From assembly GCF_021440515.1 (NCBI RefSeq), contig NZ_JAKCMV010000015.1, positions 1 through 64,000 of the forward strand: a stretch of DNA of 64,000 nucleotides, given 5' to 3'. A model generated the notes under the pieces. That model was not told the origin of the DNA, ran no database searches, and saw nothing but the letters and a program-made list of their open reading frames with translations. This document shows positions 46,780-57,035 of the stretch, one piece after another; position 1 is the first letter of the stretch, and every line of letters begins with the position of its first letter. Position numbers and translations under genes: made by a program. Source of the stretch: Enterobacter asburiae (GTDB lineage: Bacteria; Pseudomonadota; Gammaproteobacteria; Enterobacterales; Enterobacteriaceae).

Positions 46780-47080
46780 GCTTTCACTCCGTTTTCATTC
46801 ACAATATGAATGATAGTTGAATTTATTTATTGTGCCTGTAGAGATTCGTAAAGTGTTTTGATGGTGTCACTTGTTTTTCAGAAACAAACAGTTGCGTGAT
46901 TATCACGCAAGTTACGTGAGTGGCACAATCGGCGCTATCCGTGGGCTAAATAATATGCGGCGCTAATATACGGGCGCGTTCAGGCGCTTCGAAAATATAG
47001 AATCTGCGGATTATTGTAAAGCGCAAAAGCGGTAAATAAGCAGTGGCCCGCCAAATAATCGAGCCAGCATGTATTATATA
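46780..47080. other. ybeF-lipB intergenic region
   Basis: A 301-base AT-rich gap in which no gene is visible. It contains the 19-base palindrome at 46892-46910 and should hold the ybeF promoter. Confidence 0.7.
46892..46910. promoter_or_regulatory. Perfect 19-base palindrome upstream of ybeF
   Basis: TTGCGTGAT-T-ATCACGCAA: nine paired bases around one central base. There is no T-run, so this is more likely an operator than a terminator. The binding protein is unknown; YbeF itself is one candidate. Confidence 0.5.
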
Positions 47081-47722
47081 TTAAGCAGGGATATATTCGT
47101 GGGGAGGATTGTTAAGTAGCGCTAAAAACTTGTTTAAAAGCACAGGTCGAATAATATCAGGGGTAGCGGTTTCAACCCACTGGCGCATTTGCGTCATTTC
47201 CATTCCAGGGTATCCACAAGGATTGATTCGCAGGAAGGGGGTGAGATCCATATTAATATTTAGCGCCAGCCCGTGAAACGAACAGCCTTTACGAATACGC
47301 AGCCCCAGCGAACATATTTTCATCTCACTCACATACACGCCAGGCGCGTCGGCCCGCGGATGGGCGTCAATACCGTACTCGGCAAGGGTATCTACCACGG
47401 TTTGTTCCAGCAGCGTTACCAGCTCGCGTACGCCCAGCTTTCTGCGCTTGAGATTGAGCAGCACGTACATCACCTGCTGACCGGGTCCGTGATAGGTCAC
47501 CTGACCGCCGCGATCGCTCTGGATCACCGGAATGTCGCCGGTCGTCAGCAGATGCTCTGCTTTGCCAGCTTGCCCCTGCGTAAACACCGGCAGGTGTTCA
47601 ACCAGCCAGATTTCGTCAGGCGTCGTGTCATCGCGTGAATCGGTGAAATCATGCATCGCCTGAGAGACAGGCTCGTAGGGTTGCAGCCCGAGGTGGCGGA
47701 CAAGAATTTTATCCTGATGCAA
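47081..47722 (-). CDS. lipB: Octanoyl-[acyl carrier protein]:protein octanoyltransferase
   Basis: Moves octanoate from acyl carrier protein to lipoyl domains, giving the substrate of LipA. It has 213 residues as in E. coli. The active-site stretches are [20 protein letters not shown] near residue 68, the catalytic Lys in [10 protein letters not shown] near 133, and the catalytic Cys in [11 protein letters not shown] near 168. It starts with TTG at 47722, like the E. coli gene. Confidence 0.95.
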   Translation of the reverse strand: MHQDKILVRHLGLQPYEPVSQAMHDFTDSRDDTTPDEIWLVEHLPVFTQGQAGKAEHLLTTGDIPVIQSDRGGQVTYHGPGQQVMYVLLNLKRRKLGVRELVTLLEQTVVDTLAEYGIDAHPRADAPGVYVSEMKICSLGLRIRKGCSFHGLALNINMDLTPFLRINPCGYPGMEMTQMRQWVETATPDIIRPVLLNKFLALLNNPPHEYIPA

Positions 47723-47816
47723 AACGGTGTCTCCGAAGAAGAGGGAGAAAAGGTGGGCGGGATTATATCACAGCGGGGAGGCGGGTTACCCGGCAAACCG
47801 GGTAACCGCAGGGGGA

Positions 47817-48080
47817 CTACAGCACCATACGAACAATTTCGATGTTGCCCAGCTCTTCGTACAGCGTTTCAACCTGCTCAATGTGCGTAGCGGTAATAGT
47901 AATAGAGACCGAGTGGTAGTTGCCCTTGCTGCTTGGTTTTACTGACGGAGAGTAGTCGCCCGGCGCATGGCGCTGTACCACTTCAACCACCTGATCAACC
48001 AGCTCAGGTTTCGCCAGACCCATTACTTTGTAAGTAAAAGAGGTAGGGAATTCAAGCAGTTCGTTAAGTTTGGTTTTCAT
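47817..48080 (-). CDS. ybeD: YbeD, DUF493 family protein
   Basis: Small ACT-like protein of 87 residues, UPF0250/DUF493, practically the E. coli YbeD sequence ([20 protein letters not shown] at the start, NIEIVRMVL at the end). Neighbour to lipB in many proteobacteria. Its function is not established. A terminator for dacA separates the two genes. Confidence 0.93.
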   Translation of the reverse strand: MKTKLNELLEFPTSFTYKVMGLAKPELVDQVVEVVQRHAPGDYSPSVKPSSKGNYHSVSITITATHIEQVETLYEELGNIEIVRMVL

Positions 48081-48100
48081 GTCAGCTCCGGCGTAACGTC

Positions 48101-48135
48101 AAAAAATAATAACTCCCACGTCGGGTGGGAGTTAT
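48101..48135 (-). terminator. Terminator after dacA
   Basis: ATAACTCCCAC-(5)-GTGGGAGTTAT (48109-48135), 11 perfect pairs; on the minus strand it is followed by TATTTTTTG. Confidence 0.92.
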
Positions 48136-48186
48136 CAGGATACTTAGTATATGGGGATCAAAATCACACTTTCAAGTGTTCAATTT

Positions 48187-49398
48187 TTAGCCAAACCAGT
48201 GGTGGAACATCAGCTTAATGTAATCAATGATTTTGCCGAAGAAATTGCCTTCCGGGATCTCTTGCAGCACCACCAGCGGACGCTGGTCGATGGTTTTGCC
48301 ATCAAGCTGGAAGTTAATGGTGCCCACCACCTGGTTTTTCTGCAACGGCGCGTGCAGCTCGGTGGTGTTCAGCACGTAGCTGGCTTTCAGATCTTTCATG
48401 CGGCCGCGTGGAATGGTCAGATACAGATCTTTATCCACGCCCAGTGAGGCGCGATCGTTGTCGCCAAACCAGACCGGCTCGGAGGCAAACTCTTTCCCGG
48501 CTTTAAGCGGGTTCACGGTTTCGAAGAAACGGAAGCCCCAGGTCAGCAGTTTCTTGCTTTCGGTTTCACGGCCTTTAAAGGTACGGCCACCCATCACGGC
48601 GGAGATCAGACGCATCTGCCCTTCGGTCGCAGAGGCGACCAGGTTGTAACCGGCTTTATCGGTATGGCCCGTCTTAATGCCGTCAACGTTCAGGCTGTTG
48701 TCCCACAGCAGACCGTTACGGTTGGTCTGGCGGATGCCGTTGAAGGTGAACTCTTTCTCTTTATAGATGGTGTATTCGTTAGGCACGTCGCGGATCAGCG
48801 CCTGACCGATCAGCGCCATGTCGCGAGCGGAGCTGTACTGACCGTCAGCGTCCAGGCCGTGAACGGTCTGGAAGTGGCTGTTTTTCAGGCCCAGCGCAGA
48901 CACGTAGCTGTTCATCAGACCCACAAACGCGTCCTGACTGCCGGCTGCAAAATCGGCCATCGCGACGCAGGCATCGTTGCCGGATTGCAGGTTGATACCA
49001 CGGATCAGCTGAGAAACAGGAACCTGCATACCCGGTTTCAGGAACATCAGGGATGAACCTTTGAATACCGGGTTACCGGTCGCCCAGGCATCGTTACCGA
49101 TGGTCACCAGGTCGGTTTCTTTGAACTTACCGGCTTTCATGGCCTGACCTATAACGTAGCTGGTCATCATTTTGGTCAGGCTGGCAGGATCACGACGGGC
49201 GTCGGCATTTTGTTCGGCCAGAACTTTGCCAGAGTTGTAATCGATCAGGATGTAGGACTCCGCGTCAATCTGCGGAACGCCAGGGATCATGGTCTTGATG
49301 TTCAGGTCATCGGCGTGAGCTGCTGAAAGCGCAGCGGCGCAAAGGGCCGTGGTCAGCGCCATGCGCTTCACAAAACGAGCAGTAAGAGTGGTCTTCAT
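48187..49398 (-). CDS. dacA: D-alanyl-D-alanine carboxypeptidase PBP5
   Basis: Periplasmic penicillin-binding protein 5, 403 residues, trimming pentapeptide side chains of peptidoglycan and helping to keep cell shape. It has a signal peptide ending SAAHA before DDLNIK. Active-site motifs: SLTKM near residue 73, SGND near 139, KTGHTDKAG near 242. The C-terminal amphipathic helix [16 protein letters not shown] anchors it to the inner membrane. Confidence 0.96.
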   Translation of the reverse strand: MKTTLTARFVKRMALTTALCAAALSAAHADDLNIKTMIPGVPQIDAESYILIDYNSGKVLAEQNADARRDPASLTKMMTSYVIGQAMKAGKFKETDLVTIGNDAWATGNPVFKGSSLMFLKPGMQVPVSQLIRGINLQSGNDACVAMADFAAGSQDAFVGLMNSYVSALGLKNSHFQTVHGLDADGQYSSARDMALIGQALIRDVPNEYTIYKEKEFTFNGIRQTNRNGLLWDNSLNVDGIKTGHTDKAGYNLVASATEGQMRLISAVMGGRTFKGRETESKKLLTWGFRFFETVNPLKAGKEFASEPVWFGDNDRASLGVDKDLYLTIPRGRMKDLKASYVLNTTELHAPLQKNQVVGTINFQLDGKTIDQRPLVVLQEIPEGNFFGKIIDYIKLMFHHWFG

Positions 49399-49536
49399 GG
49401 TCAGAACTACGACATCCGTGATGGAATTAAAAAAAGTGCCTTACTATAGCAAATGCTATACAGGCAGGCATCCGACTTTAAGCATGAGTTTGTGAATGTG
49501 TTTTACACAAACTGACAATCGGACACCGCCAATTCA

Positions 49537-50643
49537 CTATTTAGCAACAGCGATAAATGACTGTAGCTGCGCTTCGCTTTGCAGACGTTGTTGCAGGGAG
49601 GCCGCCTGAGATTTACTGGCGAATGGGCCCATCTGAATACGCCACACCGCGCCGTTTTGCTCAACGCGCCCCGGTACGCCGAACTGCTGGCTTAAACGCT
49701 GCTGATACTGCTGCGCACGCGCCTGATCGCTAACGGCACCGACCTGCACGACGAAACCACCGCTGGAGGCGGCTGGCGCAGAGACCGGCGCGCTTTGCGT
49801 CGTCGCAGGCGCCGTGACAGGGGCGGGCTGCGTCACCGGAGCAACCACCGGAGCAGGGGTTGGCTCGCTGCCTTCCAGCACGCCAGAGGCTAACGTGGTC
49901 GGTGCGCCGAGGAAGCCGCTGCTTTTCACCGGCGCGCCGGTGCTGTCATCGCTTTGCAGCGTATCGTTACTGATTGCGCGCACTTCACCCTGAGGCTGAG
50001 CGGGCTCGGCCGGAGAAGAGGCTGCGCCCATACCGCCGCTTAAATCCGGGCGAGCGGGCAGGGCATAGGTCTGTTTCGCGACAGTGGTACAGGCGGTGCC
50101 TGGCCCGGAGAGCGTGCCGTCCTGCGCGACGATAATAGGATCGATACGCACTTTGGTGTTGTTTGAGGTGTTCAGACGGTCGGCGGCGGCGCGTGATAAT
50201 GAAATCACGCGATCGTTACCGTACGGGCCGCGATCGTTGATACGCACGACGATCATGCGTCCGTTCGCCAGGTTCGTAACGCGAACGTAGCTTGGGATCG
50301 GCAGGGTCGGGTGCGCGGCGGTGATCTGCATTGGATCGAAGGTTTCGCCCGATGCGGTCAGGTTGCTGCCCGGCTCGGCATCGTAAATGGCGGCAAGACC
50401 GGCCTGGCTGAAGCGGGACGGATCTTGCACAATTTTATAGCTTTTACCGTCGCGCTGATAATCCTGGTTTGCCGTAGCGTTTAGCGGTTCATAAACGGGA
50501 TCCGCGCCGCTAATTTCGACAATCGGGCCGTTACAGACCGCAGGCTGCGGCGGCGCAACGGTCGCCTGCTGCTGACCATCATCACTTGTACAGGCTGCAA
50601 GCAAACTTGCTGCGATGCAGATACCCAGCCACTGCTTACGCAT
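49537..50643 (-). CDS. rlpA: Septal ring lytic transglycosylase lipoprotein RlpA
   Basis: Lipoprotein of 368 residues; the lipobox LLAAC puts the lipidated Cys at residue 18. It has a double-psi beta-barrel RlpA domain ([20 protein letters not shown] near residues 120-140, with DRGPY), a Pro/Ala-rich linker rich in PAPVTAPA, and a C-terminal SPOR domain ([20 protein letters not shown] near 295) that binds septal denuded glycans. In Pseudomonas RlpA cleaves naked glycan strands. It lies 16 bases downstream of mrdB. Confidence 0.95.
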   Translation of the reverse strand: MRKQWLGICIAASLLAACTSDDGQQQATVAPPQPAVCNGPIVEISGADPVYEPLNATANQDYQRDGKSYKIVQDPSRFSQAGLAAIYDAEPGSNLTASGETFDPMQITAAHPTLPIPSYVRVTNLANGRMIVVRINDRGPYGNDRVISLSRAAADRLNTSNNTKVRIDPIIVAQDGTLSGPGTACTTVAKQTYALPARPDLSGGMGAASSPAEPAQPQGEVRAISNDTLQSDDSTGAPVKSSGFLGAPTTLASGVLEGSEPTPAPVVAPVTQPAPVTAPATTQSAPVSAPAASSGGFVVQVGAVSDQARAQQYQQRLSQQFGVPGRVEQNGAVWRIQMGPFASKSQAASLQQRLQSEAQLQSFIAVAK

Positions 50644-50659
50644 TGCGATCCCCTTATTT

Positions 50660-51772
50660 TTATACGCTTTTGGACAACATTTTCCTGTGGGTGTGGATCG
50701 ACATCACGATACCAAACCCGGCCATCAACACGATCAGTGCCGAGCCTCCGTAACTCACCAGCGGAAGCGGTACGCCTACGACCGGCAGAATACCACTCAC
50801 CATACCAATATTTACGAAGACATAAACGAATAAAATCAACATCAACCCGCCGGCCATCACGCGACCAAAGGTGGTCTGGGCGCGCGCGGCGATCCACAGT
50901 CCACGCATGATCAGCAGCACGTAAAGCGCCAGCAGAACCAGGATGCCCACCAGCCCCAGCTCTTCGGCCAGAACGGCGAAAATAAAGTCGGTGTGGCGTT
51001 CGGGCAAGAACTCCAGCTGCGACTGCGTGCCGTGCAGCCAGCCTTTTCCGCGCAGGCCACCGGAACCAATTGCAATTTTAGACTGAATAATATGATAGCC
51101 CGCGCCCAGCGGATCGGTTTCCGGATCGAGCAGCATCATCACGCGCTGGCGCTGATAGTCATGCATCAGGAAGAACCACAGAATCGGGATAAAGGCGGCC
51201 ACCAGCACCACTGCGATACCGATCAAACGCCAGCTCAGACCCGACAGGAACAGCACAAACAGACCGGACAGGGCGATAAGAATCGACGTTCCGAGGTCAG
51301 GCTGCGCGGCCACGAGCAGGGTAGGGAGGAAGATCAGCACCAGCGCAATCGCGGTGTTTTTCAGCGACGGTGGACAGACATCGCGGTTGATAAAGCGCGC
51401 CACCATCAGCGGAACGGCGATTTTGGCGATCTCTGACGGCTGGAAGCGAACAACGCCCAGATCCAGCCAGCGCTGCGCCCCTTTGGAGATAGCACCGAAG
51501 GCATCTACCGCCACCAGCAGGATGATACAGAAGATATAGAGATAGGGCGCCCAGCCTTCGTACACGCGCGGCGGGATTTGCGCCATCACTACCATGATCA
51601 CCAGACCCATCGCGATTTGGCCGATTTTGCGCTCCATCATGCCGATGTCCTGGCCGCTGGCGCTCCAGATCACCAGGGCGCTGTAAACCAGCAGCGCGAG
51701 GAGGATCAGCAGCATAGCTGGGTCGATGTGGATCTTATCCCACAGCGATTTTTTATTTGGATTATCCGTCAT
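50660..51772 (-). CDS. mrdB: Peptidoglycan glycosyltransferase RodA
   Basis: SEDS-family glycosyltransferase of the elongasome, 370 residues, about ten membrane segments. Motifs: [20 protein letters not shown] near residue 93, with the catalytic Asp in the [14 protein letters not shown] loop near 220, and [11 protein letters not shown] near 340. It works with PBP2, encoded two bases upstream, to make side-wall peptidoglycan. Confidence 0.96.
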   Translation of the reverse strand: MTDNPNKKSLWDKIHIDPAMLLILLALLVYSALVIWSASGQDIGMMERKIGQIAMGLVIMVVMAQIPPRVYEGWAPYLYIFCIILLVAVDAFGAISKGAQRWLDLGVVRFQPSEIAKIAVPLMVARFINRDVCPPSLKNTAIALVLIFLPTLLVAAQPDLGTSILIALSGLFVLFLSGLSWRLIGIAVVLVAAFIPILWFFLMHDYQRQRVMMLLDPETDPLGAGYHIIQSKIAIGSGGLRGKGWLHGTQSQLEFLPERHTDFIFAVLAEELGLVGILVLLALYVLLIMRGLWIAARAQTTFGRVMAGGLMLILFVYVFVNIGMVSGILPVVGVPLPLVSYGGSALIVLMAGFGIVMSIHTHRKMLSKSV

Positions 51773-51774
51773 GA

Positions 51775-53676
51775 TTATTGGTCCTCCGCCGCTGCGGATG
51801 CCGGGTTTTCAGCCGGCAGTTCGGTGTTGTTGTCACCCAGCATAATGTGGTCGAGGATTTGGCGCATGATAGTACCTACAGCCGGGCCTGCGCCGCCGTT
51901 TTCCAGAATCATCGCCACCGCAACCTGCGGGTTATCATAAGGGGCAAACGCCGTCATCAGCTTGTGGTCACGCAGGCGCTCGGCGATTCGGTGCGCGTTA
52001 TAGGTTTCATTCGCCTTCAGGCCAAAGACCTGCGCCGTCCCCGATTTTGCCGCCACTTTGTAAGGCGCACCGGCGAAATATTTATGGGCCGTACCGTTAG
52101 CGCGGTTGGCAACGCCATACATGCCGTCTTTGGCAATTTCCCAGTAACCGGAGTGGATGTCCCCGACCGGCGCTTCGTGCGGCTGGATCCACGGCACTTT
52201 TTTGCCGTCTTCTACCGTACTTTGCAGCAGGTGAGGCACCTTCACCACGCCATCGTTAATCAGGATCATCATCGCCTTGTTCATCTGGATCGGCGTAGCC
52301 GTCCAGTAGCCCTGGCCGATGCCCACGGGAATGGTGTCCCCTTGATACCACGGCTTTTTAAAGCGCTTCAGCTTCCACTCGCGGGTTGGCATGTTGCCCG
52401 AACGCTCTTCAGAGAGGTCAACCCCGGTGTAGTGGCCGTAGCCGAATTTGCTCATCCACGTCGAGAGGCGGTCAATCCCCATGTCGTAGGCGACCTGGTA
52501 GAAGAAGGTATCCGCCGACTCTTCCAGCGATTTGGTGACGTTCAGATGCCCGTGACCCCATTTCTTCCAGTCGCGGTAGCGTTTATCAGAGCCGGGTAAC
52601 TGCCACCAGCCCGGGTCAAACAGGCTGGTATTGCGGTTTATGACGCCAGCGCTCAGCGCAGACACCGCCACGTAAGGTTTCACCGTCGATGCCGGAGGGT
52701 AGACACCCTGGGTGGCACGGTTAACCAGCGGCGTGTTCGGGTCGTTCAACAGGCCGGAGTAATCTTTACTGGAGATACCGTCAACGAACAGGTTCGGGTC
52801 ATAGCTTGGCATGGACACCATCGCCAGAATCCCGCCGGTGCGCGGATCGGTGACGACCACTGCCGCGCGGCTTCCCGCGAGCAGGGTTTCGATATACTGC
52901 TGGAGCTTCAGGTCAAGCGTCAGGTAGACGTCGTGACCGGCCTGCGGTGGCACCTCTTTGAGCTGACGGATCACGCGGCCGCGGTTGTTTACCTCAACCT
53001 CTTCATAGCCGGTCTGACCGTGCAGCACGTCTTCGTAGTAACGCTCAATGCCCAGCTTGCCTATGTCGTGGGTTGCGGCGTAGTTCGCCAGCTTGCCGTC
53101 TTTATCGAGGCGGTCGACGTCTTTGTCGTTGATTTTCGACACGTAGCCGATAACGTGCGTCAGCGCGGAGCCGTACGGGTAGAAGCGGCGCTTGTAGCCT
53201 TTAACTTCTACGCCGGGAAAGCGGTACTGGTTCACGGCAAAACGGGCCACCTGCACTTCCGTGAGGTTGGTTTTGACCGGAATGGAGGTAAAGCGGTGCG
53301 AGCGTGCGCGCTCTTTTTTGAAGGCGGCGATATCGTCGTCGTTCAGGTCGACCACGCTTTTGAGCGCTTCGAGCGTGTTCTGAACGTTATCGACCTTCTC
53401 CGGCATCATCTCAATCTGGTAGATGGTGCGGTTCAGGGCCAGCGGGGTGCCGTTGCGATCGTAAATAATGCCGCGGCTCGGGGCGATAGGCACCAGCTTG
53501 ATTCGGTTTTCGTTGGAACGCGTCTGGTAATCGGTGAAGCGGACAATTTGCAGATTATAAAGGTTGGCGATCAGCACGCCGGTAAGCAGCAAAATCCCCG
53601 TAAAGGCGACCAGCGCCCGGCGCACAAACAGCGCGGACTCAGCCGTATAGTCGCGAAAAGAATTCTGTAGTTTCAT
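51775..53676 (-). CDS. mrdA: Penicillin-binding protein 2
   Basis: Class B transpeptidase of the elongasome, 633 residues, E. coli length. It has one N-terminal membrane anchor ([20 protein letters not shown]). The catalytic Ser is in [12 protein letters not shown] near residue 330; further motifs are SADTF near 387 and KSGTAQ near 545. It is the target of mecillinam. It lies in the rsfS-rlmH-mrdA-mrdB-rlpA run, 28 bases after rlmH. Confidence 0.97.
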   Translation of the reverse strand: MKLQNSFRDYTAESALFVRRALVAFTGILLLTGVLIANLYNLQIVRFTDYQTRSNENRIKLVPIAPSRGIIYDRNGTPLALNRTIYQIEMMPEKVDNVQNTLEALKSVVDLNDDDIAAFKKERARSHRFTSIPVKTNLTEVQVARFAVNQYRFPGVEVKGYKRRFYPYGSALTHVIGYVSKINDKDVDRLDKDGKLANYAATHDIGKLGIERYYEDVLHGQTGYEEVEVNNRGRVIRQLKEVPPQAGHDVYLTLDLKLQQYIETLLAGSRAAVVVTDPRTGGILAMVSMPSYDPNLFVDGISSKDYSGLLNDPNTPLVNRATQGVYPPASTVKPYVAVSALSAGVINRNTSLFDPGWWQLPGSDKRYRDWKKWGHGHLNVTKSLEESADTFFYQVAYDMGIDRLSTWMSKFGYGHYTGVDLSEERSGNMPTREWKLKRFKKPWYQGDTIPVGIGQGYWTATPIQMNKAMMILINDGVVKVPHLLQSTVEDGKKVPWIQPHEAPVGDIHSGYWEIAKDGMYGVANRANGTAHKYFAGAPYKVAAKSGTAQVFGLKANETYNAHRIAERLRDHKLMTAFAPYDNPQVAVAMILENGGAGPAVGTIMRQILDHIMLGDNNTELPAENPASAAAEDQ

Positions 53677-53704
53677 CCGCTGCTTAATCTACCCTGGTCA
53701 GTCA

Positions 53705-54172
53705 TTACTCGCGGTGATAGGGGTGGTTGGTAGTAATGCTCCACGCGCGATACAAGCTTTCTGCCACCAGAACCCGAACAAGCGGGTGGGGCAGCGTCAG
53801 CGCGGAGAGGGACCAACTTTGTTCTGCTGCCGCTTTGCAGGCGGGGGAAAGCCCCTCCGGTCCGCCAATCAGCAGGCTGACGTCGCGACCATCCTGCTTC
53901 CAGCGCTCCAGTTCGTGCGCCAGCTGCGGCGTATCCCAGGGTTTACCTGGAATATCGAGGGTCACGATGCGGTTCTTGCCAGCGGCAGCCAGCATCAGTT
54001 CGCCCTCTTTATCGAGAATACGTTTGATATCCGCGTTCTTGCCGCGCTTTCCTGCTGGGATCTCCACCAGTTCGAACGGCATATCTTTCGGGAATCGACG
54101 CAGATACTCAGTAAAACCGGTTTGTACCCAGTCCGGCATTTTGGTGCCGACGGCGACCAGCTGCAACTTCAC
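53705..54172 (-). CDS. rlmH: 23S rRNA pseudouridine(1915) N3-methyltransferase
   Basis: SPOUT methyltransferase of 155 residues acting on assembled 70S ribosomes at helix 69. The SAM-binding knot is marked by [15 protein letters not shown] near residue 99 and the C-terminal [20 protein letters not shown]. It starts three bases after the rsfS stop and is co-transcribed with it. Confidence 0.96.
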   Translation of the reverse strand: MKLQLVAVGTKMPDWVQTGFTEYLRRFPKDMPFELVEIPAGKRGKNADIKRILDKEGELMLAAAGKNRIVTLDIPGKPWDTPQLAHELERWKQDGRDVSLLIGGPEGLSPACKAAAEQSWSLSALTLPHPLVRVLVAESLYRAWSITTNHPYHRE

Positions 54173-54175
54173 GCA

Positions 54176-54493
54176 TTAACCCCAGAGTTTTTCCAGCTCA
54201 TACAGGCGACGGCTTTCGTCCTGCATAACGTGGACAATCACATCGCCAAGGTCGACAACCACCCAGTCAGCGGTCGCTTCGCCTTCAACGCCAAGCGGCA
54301 TCAGCCCGGCAGCGCGCGATTCCTGAACAACGTGATCGGCAATCGAAACCACGTGGCGCGTAGACGTACCGGTGCAAATAATCATGCAGTCGGTGATGCT
54401 GGATTTACCCTTAACGTCGATCGTAATGATGTCCTGACCTTTCAGGTCATCAATTTTGTCGATAACAAAATCCTGGAGTTCTTTACCCTGCAA
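54176..54493 (-). CDS. rsfS: Ribosomal silencing factor RsfS
   Basis: Iojap-family protein of 105 residues that binds L14 and blocks subunit joining in stationary phase. Conserved stretches: [20 protein letters not shown] and [20 protein letters not shown]. It starts with TTG at 54493, chosen because it gives exactly the E. coli N-terminus (M-Q-G-K) and has AGGGGG seven bases upstream. The ATG at 54577 would add 28 unconserved residues. Confidence 0.93.
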   Translation of the reverse strand: MQGKELQDFVIDKIDDLKGQDIITIDVKGKSSITDCMIICTGTSTRHVVSIADHVVQESRAAGLMPLGVEGEATADWVVVDLGDVIVHVMQDESRRLYELEKLWG

Positions 54494-54762
54494 GTTTTCC
54501 CCCTGGGGTGATGAGATGGTGCAACTGTGAATTCGTGGCCAGACAGTATACCTGAACTGACGCCTGTGTCGGGACAAATGTCACCGGCCGGGCTTTTGAA
54601 GGCGGGTATCATCCCACCCTCCGCCTGAGATTGCATCGCCATTTTTGTAAAACAATTTCTGTAAAGCGATGCCTGGCGGGAAAGTCTGGCAGCGGAGGAT
54701 ATCAGCATGGTCGGGCCTGTCAAGGCAGGAGCGCGAATAACAGAGTTTTTCGCGCATCGTGC
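54494..54762. other. nadD-rsfS gap, site of cobC in E. coli
   Basis: There is no gene or recognisable cobC remnant in 269 bases. The minus-strand frame here (54442-54723) has no family resemblance. The right part is GC-poor near rsfS and probably holds an rsfS promoter. Confidence 0.65.
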
Positions 54763-55419
54763 TCATTCTTCGGCGCTTTTCTGATACAGCCCGTGCTGAT
54801 GAATATAGTCCAGCACGGCGCCTGGCAGCATGTCGGCGCAGGACAACCCCTGCTGCAAACGCTCGCGGATCAGGGTCGCGGAAATATCAAACCACGGGGT
54901 TTCCGCGAGATAAATCTTTCCGGCAGGCTGGTTATGGAGATCTTCGATATTGTCGGTCAGGTGGGCGTTAAGCCACTCCTGATGCTGCGCGTCGCGCATG
55001 GTGAGCGGATAGCCCGGACGGCGGCAGACCAGCAGATGGCTGTTTTGCAAAATGGTTTCGTACTGGTGCCAGCTCGGAAAATTGAGCAGCGAATCCTGAC
55101 CGATGATAAACGCCAGCGGCTGCTGTGGCCCCTGTTCGGCGCGCCACTCGCTTAAGGTTTGCGACGTCCAGGAGGGCGTATCGCGGCGCAGTTCACGCTC
55201 ATCAAGGGTAAACAGCGGCTTATCGGCTATCGCCAGCTCAAGCATCTGCTTGCGTTGTTCGCTGGTGGCTTCGGGCTGGGGGCGATGCGGCGGGACATTA
55301 TTCGGCATGATAATGACGCGCTTCAGGCCAATCAGGTTGGCCAGGATCTCAACCGGCTTAAGATGCCCGTAATGCACCGGATCGAAGGTGCCGCCGTACA
55401 GTGCCTGTAAAGAGTGCAT
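54763..55419 (-). CDS. nadD: Nicotinate-nucleotide adenylyltransferase
   Basis: Makes nicotinate adenine dinucleotide from NaMN and ATP in NAD synthesis. It has 218 residues with the nucleotidyltransferase motif [16 protein letters not shown] at the N-terminus and [13 protein letters not shown] near residue 178. The start at 55419 (MHSLQAL) follows the holA stop directly and matches E. coli; in-frame ATGs at 55428 and 55431 are inside holA. In E. coli cobC follows; here 269 bases lead straight to rsfS. Confidence 0.94.
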   Translation of the reverse strand: MHSLQALYGGTFDPVHYGHLKPVEILANLIGLKRVIIMPNNVPPHRPQPEATSEQRKQMLELAIADKPLFTLDERELRRDTPSWTSQTLSEWRAEQGPQQPLAFIIGQDSLLNFPSWHQYETILQNSHLLVCRRPGYPLTMRDAQHQEWLNAHLTDNIEDLHNQPAGKIYLAETPWFDISATLIRERLQQGLSCADMLPGAVLDYIHQHGLYQKSAEE

Positions 55420-55420
55420 A

Positions 55421-56452
55421 TTATCCATCAATAAAAACGTCTGCCAGCGCCTTATGGCACAGCAGCAGAGAGAGGCTTTCCAGCTCGGCCCAGATCGACT
55501 GACCGTAGTCTTGCTTGAGGGTCAGCTCGGCGCGCATCAGCAGCTGAATCGCCTGACGAAGCTGTTCGTGGCTCAGGCGATTGATCGCCTCGGTGGTCAT
55601 CGCCCGGCGGTTTTGCCAGACGCGATGCTTGTCGAACAGCGCGCGCAGCGGCGTCGTGGCCGACTGGCGTTTCAGGTTGATGAGCATCACCAGCTCACGC
55701 TGCACGGTGCGCAGCAGAATCACCGGCTCGCTGCCCTCAAGACGCAGCTGTTGCAGGATGTGCAGCGCGCGTTTGCTTTTGCCGGACAGCAGGGCATCAA
55801 CCCAGTGGAAAGGGGTAAAGTGCGCGGCGTCATTCACCGCCTGCTCAACGCGCGGCAGCGTCAGTTTGCCGTCAGGCCACAGCAGGGAAAGCCGGTCCAG
55901 CGCCTGTGCAAGCGCCAGCAGGTTGCCTTCATAGCAGTAGCAAAGCAGCTGGTTCGCGGCATCGTCGAGCTGAAGATTGTGCTGTTTCGCGCGAGCGGCC
56001 ACCCATTTAGGCAGATGCGCTTGTTCGGGCGTCTGGCAGGTGACCTGCACCGCGTTGGCTGAAAGCTGGGTAAACCAGGCCGCGTTCTCTTGTGCTTTGG
56101 TCAGTTTGTTACCGCGCACGATGAGCAGCAGATCGCCGTGCAACAGGCTGACCAGCGTCGCCAGCTGTTCGTTAATGGCCGCGTTTGGGCCGTTTTCCGG
56201 CAGCAGAACTTGGATGGTCTGGCGCGAGGCAAACAGGCTCATCGCCTGACACAGCGAGAAGAGGGCGTTCCAGTCGGTGCTGTTGTCGATTTGAACGGTG
56301 TGGTGCTCGTCAAAGCCTTGCGCTGCCGCAGCCTGGCGGATGGCGTCAAGACTTTCCTGGAGCAATAACGGATCGTTTCCAAGCAGCAGATACGCCGCGC
56401 GCAGCCCTTCATTGAGCTGCGCGCGGAGTTGTTCAGGATACAACCTGATCAT
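55421..56452 (-). CDS. holA: DNA polymerase III delta subunit
   Basis: Clamp-loader wrench subunit, 343 residues as in E. coli, opening the beta clamp for loading. N-terminal [20 protein letters not shown] and [20 protein letters not shown] are characteristic. The ATG shares one base with the lptE stop (TGATG), and the stop abuts the nadD start, so the three are probably translated together. Confidence 0.96.
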   Translation of the reverse strand: MIRLYPEQLRAQLNEGLRAAYLLLGNDPLLLQESLDAIRQAAAAQGFDEHHTVQIDNSTDWNALFSLCQAMSLFASRQTIQVLLPENGPNAAINEQLATLVSLLHGDLLLIVRGNKLTKAQENAAWFTQLSANAVQVTCQTPEQAHLPKWVAARAKQHNLQLDDAANQLLCYCYEGNLLALAQALDRLSLLWPDGKLTLPRVEQAVNDAAHFTPFHWVDALLSGKSKRALHILQQLRLEGSEPVILLRTVQRELVMLINLKRQSATTPLRALFDKHRVWQNRRAMTTEAINRLSHEQLRQAIQLLMRAELTLKQDYGQSIWAELESLSLLLCHKALADVFIDG

Positions 56453-57021
56453 CAGTTACCCATCGAGGTCGCGGCCGGCAGAGAATCTGCCGCCGGTTTT
56501 TCGACGATGTCGGTCCCTTCTTTCGAAGTGGCTTCGATGCTTGGCAGTTTACGGATCAGCTGTTCCGCTGCCTTGTCGTACATTTCGTTGATGATAATTT
56601 GCTGCTCGGCGTCTTTTGCCAGCGCAGTTTGCGGGTTATCAAAGAACGAACGGTAGACCTTGGTGCTGATTGGGTAAATGTCTTTACCCGGGATCAGAAC
56701 CGCTGCGTTAACGTTCAGCACCATCTGGTATTCAGCCGTACGTCCATCCTGGAAGATAGACGCGGTATCTTTCGACAGCGTTGACGTTAAGACGCGCAGC
56801 GACGGCACGTCCTGACGCAGCGTTGACTTATCAACAAGCTCTACGCCATTAAGACGCAGCTGGTTGCGGATCGCGCGGCTCAGCGGGCCGTTTGGATCCC
56901 CGGAATCGAAGATCATGGTTTTCATCTGCGTTGGCACTGCCGTGGTGTTGCGCAGATGCCAGCCGCAGCCAGCGGTGACAAGCACCGCCAGAGATAAGAG
57001 TATTGTTGCCAGGTGTCGCAC
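56452..57021 (-). CDS. lptE: LPS-assembly lipoprotein LptE
   Basis: Outer-membrane lipoprotein that plugs the LptD barrel in lipopolysaccharide export. It has 189 residues; the lipobox VTAGC puts the lipid Cys at residue 19. The mature start [15 protein letters not shown] is conserved. It lies 14 bases downstream of leuS and overlaps holA by one base. Confidence 0.95.
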   Translation of the reverse strand: MRHLATILLSLAVLVTAGCGWHLRNTTAVPTQMKTMIFDSGDPNGPLSRAIRNQLRLNGVELVDKSTLRQDVPSLRVLTSTLSKDTASIFQDGRTAEYQMVLNVNAAVLIPGKDIYPISTKVYRSFFDNPQTALAKDAEQQIIINEMYDKAAEQLIRKLPSIEATSKEGTDIVEKPAADSLPAATSMGN

Positions 57022-57035
57022 GTTTCCTCCCGCGC

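Noticed and set aside
54442-54723. 93-codon frame between rsfS and nadD as a cobC remnant
   Set aside because: It has no RHG-type phosphatase motif or other resemblance, and it overlaps the start of rsfS.
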